Source of the DNA: Deltaproteobacteria bacterium
GTDB taxonomy: Bacteria; Desulfobacterota; Desulfarculia; Adiutricales; Adiutricaceae
Reading direction: 5' to 3'
Length of the DNA stretch: 48,088 nt
Assembly (NCBI GenBank): GCA_031278475.1
Contig: JAITKK010000031.1
Coordinates: forward strand, 1 to 48,088
Under the pieces are notes generated by a model. The model saw nothing but the letters and a program-made list of their open reading frames with translations. It did not search any database and was not told the origin of the DNA. Position 1 is the stretch's first letter; every line of letters begins with the position of its first letter. Of the stretch, positions 8,390 through 16,098 are shown in pieces. The position numbers and the translations under genes were made by a program.

Positions 8390-8585
8390 TCCTGGGCAGG
8401 CTTGATCATCACAGGAACAAGGTGAAATTCCTTGGCGGACCCGCCGCTGTAAACGGGGACAGCTCCGACGATGGGGCCCTCTTCAGGAGGGGCCAGGTCA
8501 CTGGGCAGGAATGCCTGGGAAGGCCATGTCGGGTGCTGGCAGATCCGTGTAGCCAGAAGACCGGTCAAGCCCGCCCCCGCGTAGC
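8390..8585 (+). promoter_or_regulatory. Cobalamin (adenosylcobalamin) riboswitch
   Basis: The conserved core can be read directly: ACAGGAAC at 8411-8418, GGTGAAATTCC at 8421-8431, CCGCCGCTGTAA at 8441-8452, the CCAGGTCACTGGG segment at 8493-8505, and a B12 box TAGCCAGAAGACCGGTCA at 8550-8567. Order and spacing match known cobalamin riboswitches. It is followed by a terminator at 8627-8669 and then the start of the AzgA-like permease at 8718, so bound cobalamin should switch the permease off. Outer boundaries (P1) are approximate. The 130-codon open frame across it (8227-8619) is not a gene. Confidence 0.93.
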
Positions 8586-8626
8586 GGAGAACGTCGCTGG
8601 GGAAGTTTTAGGCGGTTGATGGAAAA

Positions 8627-8669
8627 GACCCCTTTCGTCTGGCGCGTGTCGCCAGGGAGGGGCCTTTTT
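8627..8669 (+). terminator. Riboswitch-linked intrinsic terminator
   Basis: A two-part stem: CCCCT (8629-8633) with AGGGG (8658-8662), and CTGGCG (8639-8644) with CGCCAG (8650-8655), joined by a small internal loop and followed by five T (8665-8669). It lies about 40 bases after the riboswitch and 49 bases before the permease start, the usual place for the expression platform. Confidence 0.8.
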
Positions 8670-8717
8670 GATTTTGACTCCCAAGGCCCCTGAAAATCCG
8701 AAACCCAGGAGAGAGCC

Positions 8718-10118
8718 TTGACTGACCTACAAAAATCACAACAAGATCAAAAAGACCAACAAGAGATCCAAGGGCAGGTGTATCGGCCGGATCAGCCGGT
8801 TAGCTCGGAGCAGCCTGAAAGCGTGCCGCCCGAGGAGAGACGCAACGGCGTCTCCTTGGTGGTGGAGGTCTCCGCCGGCATCACCACCTTCCTATCCATG
8901 GTGTACGTCCTTGCGGTGAACCCGGCGATCCTCAAGTGGTCGGGCATGCCAGAGTCCGCCCTTTTCACCGCGACCGCCCTCGGAACCATCTTCGCGACGC
9001 TTATAATGTGCTTCATTGCGAGGTTGCCCTTCGTGGTGGCCCCAGGGATGGGGCTCAACGCGTTTTTCGCCTTCTCGGTGGTGGGGACCATGGGGTTTAG
9101 CTGGCAGGAGGCCCTGACGGCGGTGTTCATAGCCGGCATTGCGTTCGTGCTGTTGTCGCTTTCGCCCCTCCGGCAGAAAATCCTGAAAGAGGTTCCCGAA
9201 TCCCTCCAGTTCGCGGTCGCCGCTGGCATCGGCCTCATGATCACCTACATTGGACTCAAGAACGGCGGGCTTGTTGTTATCAGACCGGATGGCAACGTGA
9301 CCATCGGATCGCTTTCAAGCGGGGTCGGCTTGCTCACGATCATAGGCGTTTTCGTGACAGGCGTCTTCCTCGCCATGAACTTACGCTATTCGCTTTTGTT
9401 GGGCATCATTGTCACCACCGTCATCGGCATCCCGTTGGGGGTAACGGACATCTCGAATGTCACGCTCGGCTCGCTCGTAAGCACGCCGCCTTCGGTATCT
9501 GAGATTGCCTTCAAATTCGACTTCTCCGACTTAGGCAACCCACAATTCTGGGCGGTAGTCTTCACGTTCCTGTTCATGTGCGTCTTTGATACCCTTGCGG
9601 GCTTCATTGGCCTGTTCTCGGTCATGGGGGCGGAGGCGGAACGCTACAAACCCCGCATAGAGAAGGCCTTCATAGCCGACTCCTTGGGCGTCGTGGCGGG
9701 GGCCTGCGTCGGCCTCTCGCCTAACACCACCTATGCCGAGAGCGGCGCCGGGTTGGCGGCAGGGGGGAGGACAGGCATCACCGCCTTTACGGTCGCGGTA
9801 CTCTTCGCCCTGTGCCTGTTCCTCTCCAATCTGTTCCTCTTGGTACCAGCCTCCGCGGTGGCCCCGGCCCTTGTCTTGGTGGGGCTCTTGATGCTCGCCT
9901 CCGTCAAGAACCTTGACTTCTCGGACAAGACCGAAAGCTTCCCGGCATTTGCGGTCATCGCGCTCACCTGCCTCACTTGGCGGCTCTCTGACAGCTTGGC
10001 TGTTGGCTGGATTCTCTACATAGTGATGAAGGTTGTCGGAGGCAAGATTGGCTTGATCACGCCGACCGTGTGGTTGGTGGGCCTCCTGTTCTTCATTAAG
10101 GAATTCTTCGCAAGCTGA
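8718..10118 (+). CDS. AzgA-type (NCS2/AzgA) nucleobase permease under cobalamin control
   Basis: Inner-membrane permease of 466 residues with about 12 to 14 hydrophobic segments. Family features: EVSAGITTFLSMVYVLAVNP near residue 50, VVAPGMGLNAFFAFSVV (about residues 110-126), FLFMCVFDTLAGFIGL (about 285) and the stretch GLSPNTTYAESGAGLAAGGRTG (about 335-356). These mark the COG2252 adenine/guanine/hypoxanthine proton symporters. A Gln-rich hydrophilic tail of about 45 residues precedes the first helix. TTG at 8718 is the start, 7 bases after AGGAG. The cobalamin riboswitch just upstream is odd for a purine permease and suggests the substrate is a cobamide precursor base or another compound tied to corrinoid status. 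Confidence 0.9.
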   Translation: MTDLQKSQQDQKDQQEIQGQVYRPDQPVSSEQPESVPPEERRNGVSLVVEVSAGITTFLSMVYVLAVNPAILKWSGMPESALFTATALGTIFATLIMCFIARLPFVVAPGMGLNAFFAFSVVGTMGFSWQEALTAVFIAGIAFVLLSLSPLRQKILKEVPESLQFAVAAGIGLMITYIGLKNGGLVVIRPDGNVTIGSLSSGVGLLTIIGVFVTGVFLAMNLRYSLLLGIIVTTVIGIPLGVTDISNVTLGSLVSTPPSVSEIAFKFDFSDLGNPQFWAVVFTFLFMCVFDTLAGFIGLFSVMGAEAERYKPRIEKAFIADSLGVVAGACVGLSPNTTYAESGAGLAAGGRTGITAFTVAVLFALCLFLSNLFLLVPASAVAPALVLVGLLMLASVKNLDFSDKTESFPAFAVIALTCLTWRLSDSLAVGWILYIVMKVVGGKIGLITPTVWLVGLLFFIKEFFAS

Positions 10119-10921
10119 TAACAAGGCACCTAGGGCACCGCATTCGCCGCGCCCTTGGTGCCTTTGCGCCTTTGCGCCCTTGCGCAATTGGCAGCCTTGC
10201 GCACTTATTACCCTGCAAAGCTTTGGTTACTGTCACTGAGGCAATTGCCGCTAAGCTGATGGCGGATACCAACACATTGAAATCCACTAAGCTATCCAGC
10301 TCGACTGCGTCCCTGACGTAACCATGAGCGTGAGCTGCCGGCCAAAGTCAAGCAGAAATCCATAAACAACGAAATCTATAACGGCATGGTGCTAGGCATC
10401 AGCGCAAAGTTCGACGAGGCTTAAGCCCGCAAAACTTAGTGCGTCGGAATGCACTCCGTCCATACTCACTCCAACATGAAGAAAATTAAGCGGTCGGGAT
10501 TGTTCGCAGCCTCCATCACAAGGTTCCATTCTAGGTTTCTTGCGCAGATGTTGCAAGGGCAATGCGGAAGTTGTATGGATCGGAGGCTGAGACCCTCGAA
10601 TCGAAGTACATCGGCTGTTAGCAAGGTTATGACCATTTCAATAATGGTAAAGCCTCTACGACCCTTGCATCCTTACGAACATTGGCGATGATCTCGACCT
10701 TCCCGCAATGATAGCGGCAGGCAACCCGTGCATGGGTACGATGGTGAGTTTTAACTGCAAGCAGTACCTGGAAAGCAGTTCAGGATAGTCCCCGTCTGTC
10801 GGGTGCCGAAATGATAATGGAGCTTATAGAGCCATTTTCGATTTATATTTTTGTAATGTTACTTGGGCATGCGTAAAGCTTGATGTTTATTGGGCATAAT
10901 TTTCAAACAAGGAGATATTTT
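10119..10921. other. Decayed intergenic region
   Basis: About 800 bases without an intact gene. Frame fragments look coding but are broken: on the plus strand 10323-10424 reads 33 codons ending ISAKFDEA-stop with no start, and 10681-10790 reads a piece with GDDLDLPAMIAAGNP. On the minus strand a pilin-like relic lies at 10466-10672. The region looks like the worn remains of several genes beside the imported TonB receptor gene. An AT-rich stretch at 10835-10865 probably holds the receptor promoter. Confidence 0.45.
10466..10672 (-). pseudogene. Type IV pilin-like (prepilin) relic
   Basis: On the minus strand one frame reads GRRGFTIIEMVITLLTADVL and runs 68 codons to a TGA at 10466. The G-F-T-x-I-E-M-V pattern after basic residues is the prepilin peptidase recognition site (cleavage between G and F, Glu at position 5). 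An in-frame TAA directly precedes it and no start codon lies before the motif; the hydrophobic helix is short and the body has no pilin-like length. I take it as the remnant of a pilin or pseudopilin gene. A chance match cannot be excluded. Confidence 0.4.
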
Positions 10922-12958
10922 ATGATTAACAAATTGAATGCATTAGTCGCAGTTATTTTACTTTTTGTTTTCTTCGATTTCCCTATTATGGCTCAAGATT
11001 TAACCGGCGAACTAGACACCATAGTTGTGACTGGAAGCCGGACTGCAGAGCAGCTAAAAAGTGTATCAGGCAGTATGACCATAATTTCAGAAGAAGATAT
11101 TCAAAAATCCGGGGCAAAAGAACTTGGGACACTCTTGGCGCAAAAGGGTTTCGTTATTACCAGAAATGCCGCAGAGATGAGAGTCCAAATTCGTGGCATG
11201 GCTGATGATCAATCTGCATTTGAAGGCCAAGCATCCAGGGTTCTGATACTTTTAAATGGGAGAAGAATAGGTCTAAACATTGCTAATCTCACAGGGTTAG
11301 GAAATATTGATCATATCGAAATAGTACGTGGCCCTTCCGCCATTCAATATGGACCTTCGGCTATGGGTGGTGTGATAAATATTATTACAAAACGTGGTCA
11401 GCAGGACGAATTTCATGTTTCATTGGAAAGTGGAGTAGGAAGTTTTAATTATTACAAAGAATCTGTGGCAATATCAGGTGGTTTGTCTGGTTTTGATTTT
11501 TCAGGGTCTATGACTTATACCTCACGGGGTGACTACAAGGTTTATGGTGGTCGTGTCTGGCCTAAAACCGCAGAGCCTGATAATACTAACATTAATGTAG
11601 ATGTTGGTTATAATTTCTTCGATACACATAGGGTTGGAATAAATTTCTTAAGATCTAATGTTCACAGTGATTTTTATTCCCCGGGGTTAGGCGGCGGTTT
11701 TGAAAGAGCATATTATGATTATACTCACGGCATTCCTATACCAGACAATCACTATTTTGATTATCTGACTTCTAACGTTGGGTTTACATACGAAGGGGCA
11801 ACGCCATCTGAAATCTTTGACTGGTCTCTTGGTTACTCCGAAGGCAGTTTCAAAAGAATATATCAATGGGCTATCACAACAATTAAGAATAGGGAATTTC
11901 AAGGTCACATTGGTTTTAACAGTACTTATTTCGATATTGATTTAGGATTTGATTCTGTAAGATACAGAATTAATGATGTCGATAATACTAATATTGAGTC
12001 AAATTATATATCATCGGATTTCGGATTTTATGCAACCAGTAAACTTAAGCTTTTAGATGATACATTATTTTTTACCATAGGTGCGAGGCAGGATAGGTAC
12101 AAATTACAGCGATTAGAAGGAAATAATACGGAAACCGCAATACAGAGACATTTCTCGCCTTCTTTTGGAATTTCTTATGTCCCATTGCCTTGGTTAAAAT
12201 TTAGGACAAATTATTCAAAAGGTTTCAAGATTCCAACTGGCGAGCAAATGAACGGTGGCACTTGGTATGACCCTAATCCAAATCTAAGACCTGAGCAAAG
12301 CAAAACATGGGAAATAGGGGCCGATGTTAATTGGAACTATTTAAATGCAAGTTTAACATATTTTAACACTGTCTGGATTGACAAGATTCTTGGTCTACCC
12401 TCCGATGTTCAAAATTCTTATAACTATAAGTTTTTTAATATCAAGAAATCCAAGATTGCAGGAATTGAATTCTCTATTGATGCTGATATAGGACAAATTT
12501 TGAATGCGGAATTTGTTTTACAACCTCGCTTTGGCGTAACATACTATGTCAAAAGGCAAAATGACGATCCAGACACTTATATAGCAATGCTTGATGGAAC
12601 GCTATCAGACCAGCTCCCATATATCCCTAAATACTCCATATCTTATGGAGTGACTTTCGTTTACCCAAAATATGACTTGACAGTGGATCTTAATGGGGTA
12701 TATATTGGCGAGACTTTGACTAGTGATAATCGTCCTTCAACAGGCGCAACTGGAGCAGGTATCCATTATACATATGGAACAACCAGTGTTGATTTGGCTA
12801 TTGAAAAGGGGCTTGTTGATTTCGGAGAAGTTGGAGATCGTGGAAAATTATCTCTACGTTTAGAGATGAATAATATTTTTGACAACAAAAATGAGACTTA
12901 TCTTGATTTCCCAGGCCCTGGAAGAAATTTTTACGTTGCTTTGAAGTACACACTTTGA
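10922..12958 (+). CDS. TonB-dependent outer-membrane receptor, AT-rich and probably imported
   Basis: Outer-membrane receptor of 678 residues for an iron-siderophore, haem or corrinoid-type ligand. A signal peptide ends near PIMAQ (about residue 25), followed by a TonB box-like DTIVVTG. The plug domain (about 35-155) carries RIGLNIANLTGLGNIDHIEI, VRGPSAIQYGPSAMGGVINI and ITKRG. The rest is a beta barrel ending in FYVALKYTL, with a late aromatic residue as usual. ATG at 10922 follows AAGGAG by 7 bases; the in-frame ATG at 10880 has none. Base content is clearly lower in GC (line 11461: 23 of 60) than in neighbours (line 18961: 42 of 60) and codons differ, a sign of transfer. Ligand not assignable. 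Confidence 0.92.
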   Translation: MINKLNALVAVILLFVFFDFPIMAQDLTGELDTIVVTGSRTAEQLKSVSGSMTIISEEDIQKSGAKELGTLLAQKGFVITRNAAEMRVQIRGMADDQSAFEGQASRVLILLNGRRIGLNIANLTGLGNIDHIEIVRGPSAIQYGPSAMGGVINIITKRGQQDEFHVSLESGVGSFNYYKESVAISGGLSGFDFSGSMTYTSRGDYKVYGGRVWPKTAEPDNTNINVDVGYNFFDTHRVGINFLRSNVHSDFYSPGLGGGFERAYYDYTHGIPIPDNHYFDYLTSNVGFTYEGATPSEIFDWSLGYSEGSFKRIYQWAITTIKNREFQGHIGFNSTYFDIDLGFDSVRYRINDVDNTNIESNYISSDFGFYATSKLKLLDDTLFFTIGARQDRYKLQRLEGNNTETAIQRHFSPSFGISYVPLPWLKFRTNYSKGFKIPTGEQMNGGTWYDPNPNLRPEQSKTWEIGADVNWNYLNASLTYFNTVWIDKILGLPSDVQNSYNYKFFNIKKSKIAGIEFSIDADIGQILNAEFVLQPRFGVTYYVKRQNDDPDTYIAMLDGTLSDQLPYIPKYSISYGVTFVYPKYDLTVDLNGVYIGETLTSDNRPSTGATGAGIHYTYGTTSVDLAIEKGLVDFGEVGDRGKLSLRLEMNNIFDNKNETYLDFPGPGRNFYVALKYTL

Positions 12959-13139
12959 CATTCTATATTGTTGAGGAGGCAAGTATGCTGCCTCAACATC
13001 GTTTATTCACCGAATATTCATCCCAACCAACTAAATGCCCGCTTCGGCCGGGCAGAAGCTTATGGCTCAAATAGGCTGTCTCCGAGTGTGACCATGTACT
13101 TGCCCCGGCACCCTATCTTGTTTTTGGAACCGAGCTAGT

Positions 13140-13238
13140 GGCAAGCCCGTACCAAGTGCTCACAAGGGCTTAGGATCTTATCGACCTAGGAAGCTTTTGT
13201 CGTATTAATCTTTGAAAATCATTTGGTACGGGCAAGCC
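13140..13238. repeat. 99-bp element bounded by 19-bp inverted repeats
   Basis: The ends 13140-13158 and 13220-13238 are inverted copies that match at 16 of 19 positions, with a perfect core GCCCGTACCAA / TTGGTACGGGC. No open frame lies inside. The size and form suit a small non-autonomous mobile element or a long-range RNA hairpin. No second copy is visible in the window. Confidence 0.35.
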
Positions 13239-13423
13239 TGAATCCAACATGTCAACGAAATGGTCAATCAACTGAAATGTCAGGTTTTTTAGGTTTTTGA
13301 GGTCACAACATAAGCGTGATAGAGCATTTTACCTTTTTGTGACATTATCTTAGACAAAGTACCGCATAATATGTCTATCGTCTTTTGGCAAAAGATATGC
13401 CTGCATGTTTTGGCCTCTGAGTT

Positions 13424-13483
13424 AGCGGATATGGGCTTAGCGGATACGGGCCCAGCGGTTATGGGCTTAGCGGATATGGCCTA
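13424..13483. repeat. 15-bp tandem array, four units
   Basis: Four units of AGCGGATATGGGCTT with a few base changes (13424-13438, 13439-13453, 13454-13468, 13469-13483), in gene-free DNA 200 bases upstream of the CCA-adding enzyme. Confidence 0.75.
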
Positions 13484-13682
13484 GCCTGCATGGGGAGAGC
13501 GAACTGGGTGTTCGGTGTTATGTTTGGTGCGTCTCAAGCATTTGTCAGATGTTTTCAAATATGTTGCAAAATGTAAAAAATGTGTGATATAATGCTGTTT
13601 CGCAACGCTATCCGAAAAGCCTTTTGCGGCTAATCAGGCAATGCGCTGTGGAAGGGCATGCCGCCAAGGGAGGGCGGCTTCC

Positions 13683-15119
13683 ATGAGTGAACGTATCTGG
13701 CAGCTTAACGATCTTGCTGGAAGGATCAAAAAGGAAGGCGGGCGCCTGCTCGTGGTTGGGGGCGCGGTCCGCGACCGCGCGCTTTCCAGGATGGGTGCGT
13801 TTATCCCCCGCGATTCCGATGATCTGGATCTGGTGGTCTTTGGGCTCCGCCTCGAAAAGGTGGCTAGGATCCTTAAGGCCTGGGGCAGGCCCAGGGTGGT
13901 CACCCGCAAGGCAACCTCCGCCGATAAGCCAGAGACACGGTTCCTGTGGATGCGCATGAAGTCGCTAATCCTTGAGATCTCCGTGGTGGAGGGGCATATC
14001 CCCAAGTCGTCCGGCTTCCCTGGGAAGCTTCTCAAAAGGGACGCCTTGGCCCGGGACTTCACCGCTAACTCCCTCTACATGGATCCCCTCGACGGGAAGC
14101 TCATGGATCCCTTGGGAGGGCTCAAGGATCTTTCCGCAAGGCGCCTCAAGACGGCATCCCCGATGTCATTTTCGACCGATCCCCTTAGGATCCTAAGGGC
14201 CTTCTCCCTTGTCTCCCGCAGGGGGCTTGTCCCCCATCCCGAGCTCTTGAGCTTGGCAGCCAGTGCCGTCCCCCTATTGAAAAATGTCGCAAAGGCGCGT
14301 ATCTGGTCGGAGTGGAGGTCCTGGTCCTACTCCCGCTTCCCGCACTTGGGGCTGCGCTTTCTGAGGGAGTCCGGCGCGCTCGCCCATTTCCCGGAGCTCC
14401 ACGGCATGCTCTCCCTCCCGCAGAGCTGGTCCTTCCACCCGGAGGGCAGCGTCTGGAACCACACGGTCCTGGTGGTTCAGAGCATGGCCGAGCTCCCCCT
14501 TCCCCGTATCCCCGGCCACTCCTTCGACAGGGGCATGCTGGTGATGTCCGCCCTCTGCCACGACATGGGGAAGACCAAAGGGTCCTTGGTGGAGGATCCC
14601 CCGACCGGGAGGGCCTTCTACCCTAACCACGCCGCCCTGGGCGAGCCAATCGTAAGATCCTTCCTTGGGTCCCTGCTGTGCCCGGAGCACGTGGTGCGGC
14701 CCGTGACGAAGCTCGCCAGATGGCACATGGAGGGGTCCTTTTCCACCCTCAGGGCTAGCGACCTGCGGAAGGTAGCGAGATACCTGGCCCCGGAGGCGAC
14801 CCTTGCCGATCTTTGGGCCATAAAGTCCGCCGACTGGGACGGAAGGTTGTTCTGGCCTGAGCGCTATCCCGTCACACTGGAGGATTTCCTGGAGCCGGTC
14901 CGCGGCTTAATCGGCCCACCAGAGGATCCACTGAGCGGGGACGAAATAATGCGGATTTTCGGTGTGGGCAAGGGGCCAGCCCTGGGTCGGCTCGTTGCCC
15001 TTGTCCGCGACGGCCTCGACAGGGGCGAGATATCCACAAAGGAGGATGCCATCCGCTTGATAGGCAAGAGCCTCGACGAAGGTTCCATAGGGGAGGGGCA
15101 CGGCCGCGCCATGCCTTGA
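13683..15119 (+). CDS. cca: CCA-adding enzyme / poly(A) polymerase family with HD domain
   Basis: Adds or repairs the CCA end of tRNA. The class II nucleotidyltransferase head shows LLVVGGAVRDRAL (about residues 20-32) and the metal-binding acidic pair in DSDDLDLVVFG (about 43-53); the RNA-binding head and neck continue with LARDFTANSLYMDPLDGKLMD. A C-terminal HD-type domain is marked by LCHDMGKTKG (about residues 290-299). At 478 residues the length fits HD-containing family members. I chose ATG at 13683, about 10 bases after GGGAGG; an upstream in-frame ATG at 13641 would add 14 Arg-rich residues. The gene stands alone, with long repeat-filled DNA on both sides. Confidence 0.88.
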   Translation: MSERIWQLNDLAGRIKKEGGRLLVVGGAVRDRALSRMGAFIPRDSDDLDLVVFGLRLEKVARILKAWGRPRVVTRKATSADKPETRFLWMRMKSLILEISVVEGHIPKSSGFPGKLLKRDALARDFTANSLYMDPLDGKLMDPLGGLKDLSARRLKTASPMSFSTDPLRILRAFSLVSRRGLVPHPELLSLAASAVPLLKNVAKARIWSEWRSWSYSRFPHLGLRFLRESGALAHFPELHGMLSLPQSWSFHPEGSVWNHTVLVVQSMAELPLPRIPGHSFDRGMLVMSALCHDMGKTKGSLVEDPPTGRAFYPNHAALGEPIVRSFLGSLLCPEHVVRPVTKLARWHMEGSFSTLRASDLRKVARYLAPEATLADLWAIKSADWDGRLFWPERYPVTLEDFLEPVRGLIGPPEDPLSGDEIMRIFGVGKGPALGRLVALVRDGLDRGEISTKEDAIRLIGKSLDEGSIGEGHGRAMP

Positions 15120-15585
15120 GAGTGCCATTGTGCGCCAAGCCAGGCATCTTCCGAAGTAAATTCCCCCAGGCAACCACAAACAATCCCAAACAGCCACAAA
15201 AACCACAAACAACCTCAAAAAACCATAAAATCACAAAACTTTAAAACAACAAAAAAACAGCTCAATCACAAAAACAATAATCGCAAACACCAAATTGCGA
15301 TTATTGGATGGATGCCTTCATGGAAGGGTGTTTGGGATCTTTTGGCATCCCTTGCATAACCAGTGATTCACTGGCATCCGACAGAGCTCACGCCATACAT
15401 TATATATAGGAGATTCCCAATCATAGCGACTTGGCGCGCGCCTATGGCCCCGCTTGTTTTCCGTAGGGTGATTCACAAAGTACGCAAATGTGCATCTGCT
15501 AGTCCCTATCGCGCAAGCCGCTCGCGGCTCTTCACAAGCCCGTTATTATGCCCGTCTTTTTTTATTTTCACAAACGCCTTCGCGG
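15120..15585. other. A/C-rich gene-free region
   Basis: No gene seen. The stretch 15165-15295 is built of loosely repeated CACAAA/CCTCAAAAA words. Bases 15300-15360 hold GGATGGATGCCTTCATGGAAGG, with a hairpin-like CTTCATGGAAG. No T-run terminator for the CCA enzyme gene is apparent. Confidence 0.4.
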
Positions 15586-15757
15586 GCACACCCTCAAAAA
15601 TCCCACAAACACCCTCCCGAACAACTCACAAACGCCGGCACGCGCAGCCCATAAACACATCACAAAAATCTCACAAACACCCTTGCGAACACCTCATAAA
15701 CAGCTCTCAAACAGCATCGCAAACACCCTTGCAAACACCTTTACAAACACCCTTAAT
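15586..15757. repeat. Degenerate 12-bp tandem array
   Basis: Units of the form TCRCAAACACCCT repeat with a period of mostly 12 bases (some 11). The last five, 15694-15705, 15706-15717, 15718-15729, 15730-15741 and 15742-15753, are exactly 12 apart. An open frame over it would read a degenerate tetrapeptide NTLA/NTFT/NTLN, but there is no ribosome binding site or other protein-like feature. Confidence 0.7.
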
Positions 15758-15912
15758 AGACCGGCTTTGTTTTATTTGCCCACATATTGAAGGAAGGCAG
15801 GCGCTCTTACCCTAGGGTCGCCCAATCGCCGAGGGCTTCCCTGGGGATTTTTTTAGTGCGTTTCGGGATCTTCCCAGGGGAGTGGGTTTTTCGGACCCGT
15901 GCGCCTCAAAAA

Positions 15913-15941
15913 TTGACTTATTCGGGCAAAAGGGGTTAAAT
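15913..15941 (+). promoter_or_regulatory. Likely sigma70-type promoter for purA
   Basis: TTGACT at 15913-15918 and TTAAAT at 15936-15941 are 17 bases apart, with an AT-rich flank. The -35 box differs from consensus at one position and the -10 at two. It lies 157 bases upstream of the purA start; the DNA between is GC-rich with hairpin potential around 16000-16040. Confidence 0.4.
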
Positions 15942-16098
15942 GTTAAAAGCCTTACAACTAAGCTGGGCAATTTCCGCGCGCGACCCGTCCGACAGGCCCC
16001 CCTCCTACGGCCCAGGGCGCGCCCCGGGCGCGGCCGGCTTAAGGTAGGCCGAAAATCCTAGAAGCGAGTCCGGCCAAGGACAATCAGGGGGGTGCACA

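Larger units (their letters stand above)
12959..13682. other. Gene-free region with an inverted-repeat element
   Basis: About 720 bases between the receptor gene and the CCA-adding enzyme with no supported gene. It holds the inverted repeat pair at 13140-13238, a 15-bp tandem array at 13424-13483 and AT-rich DNA at 13540-13600 that may carry the promoter of the next gene. No clear terminator after the receptor gene is visible. Confidence 0.4.

Noticed and set aside
8227-8619. 130-codon plus-strand open frame
   Set aside because: It runs across the cobalamin riboswitch and shows RNA structure motifs, no ribosome binding site and no protein family likeness.
15342-15360. Sigma54 promoter TGGCAT...TTGCAT
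   Set aside because: GG and GC are 8 bases apart, not the required 10.
15548-15790. Frame coding NTLA/NTFT tetrapeptide repeats
   Set aside because: It is a by-product of the 12-bp array; unit length is not kept in frame across the array and no start signal exists.
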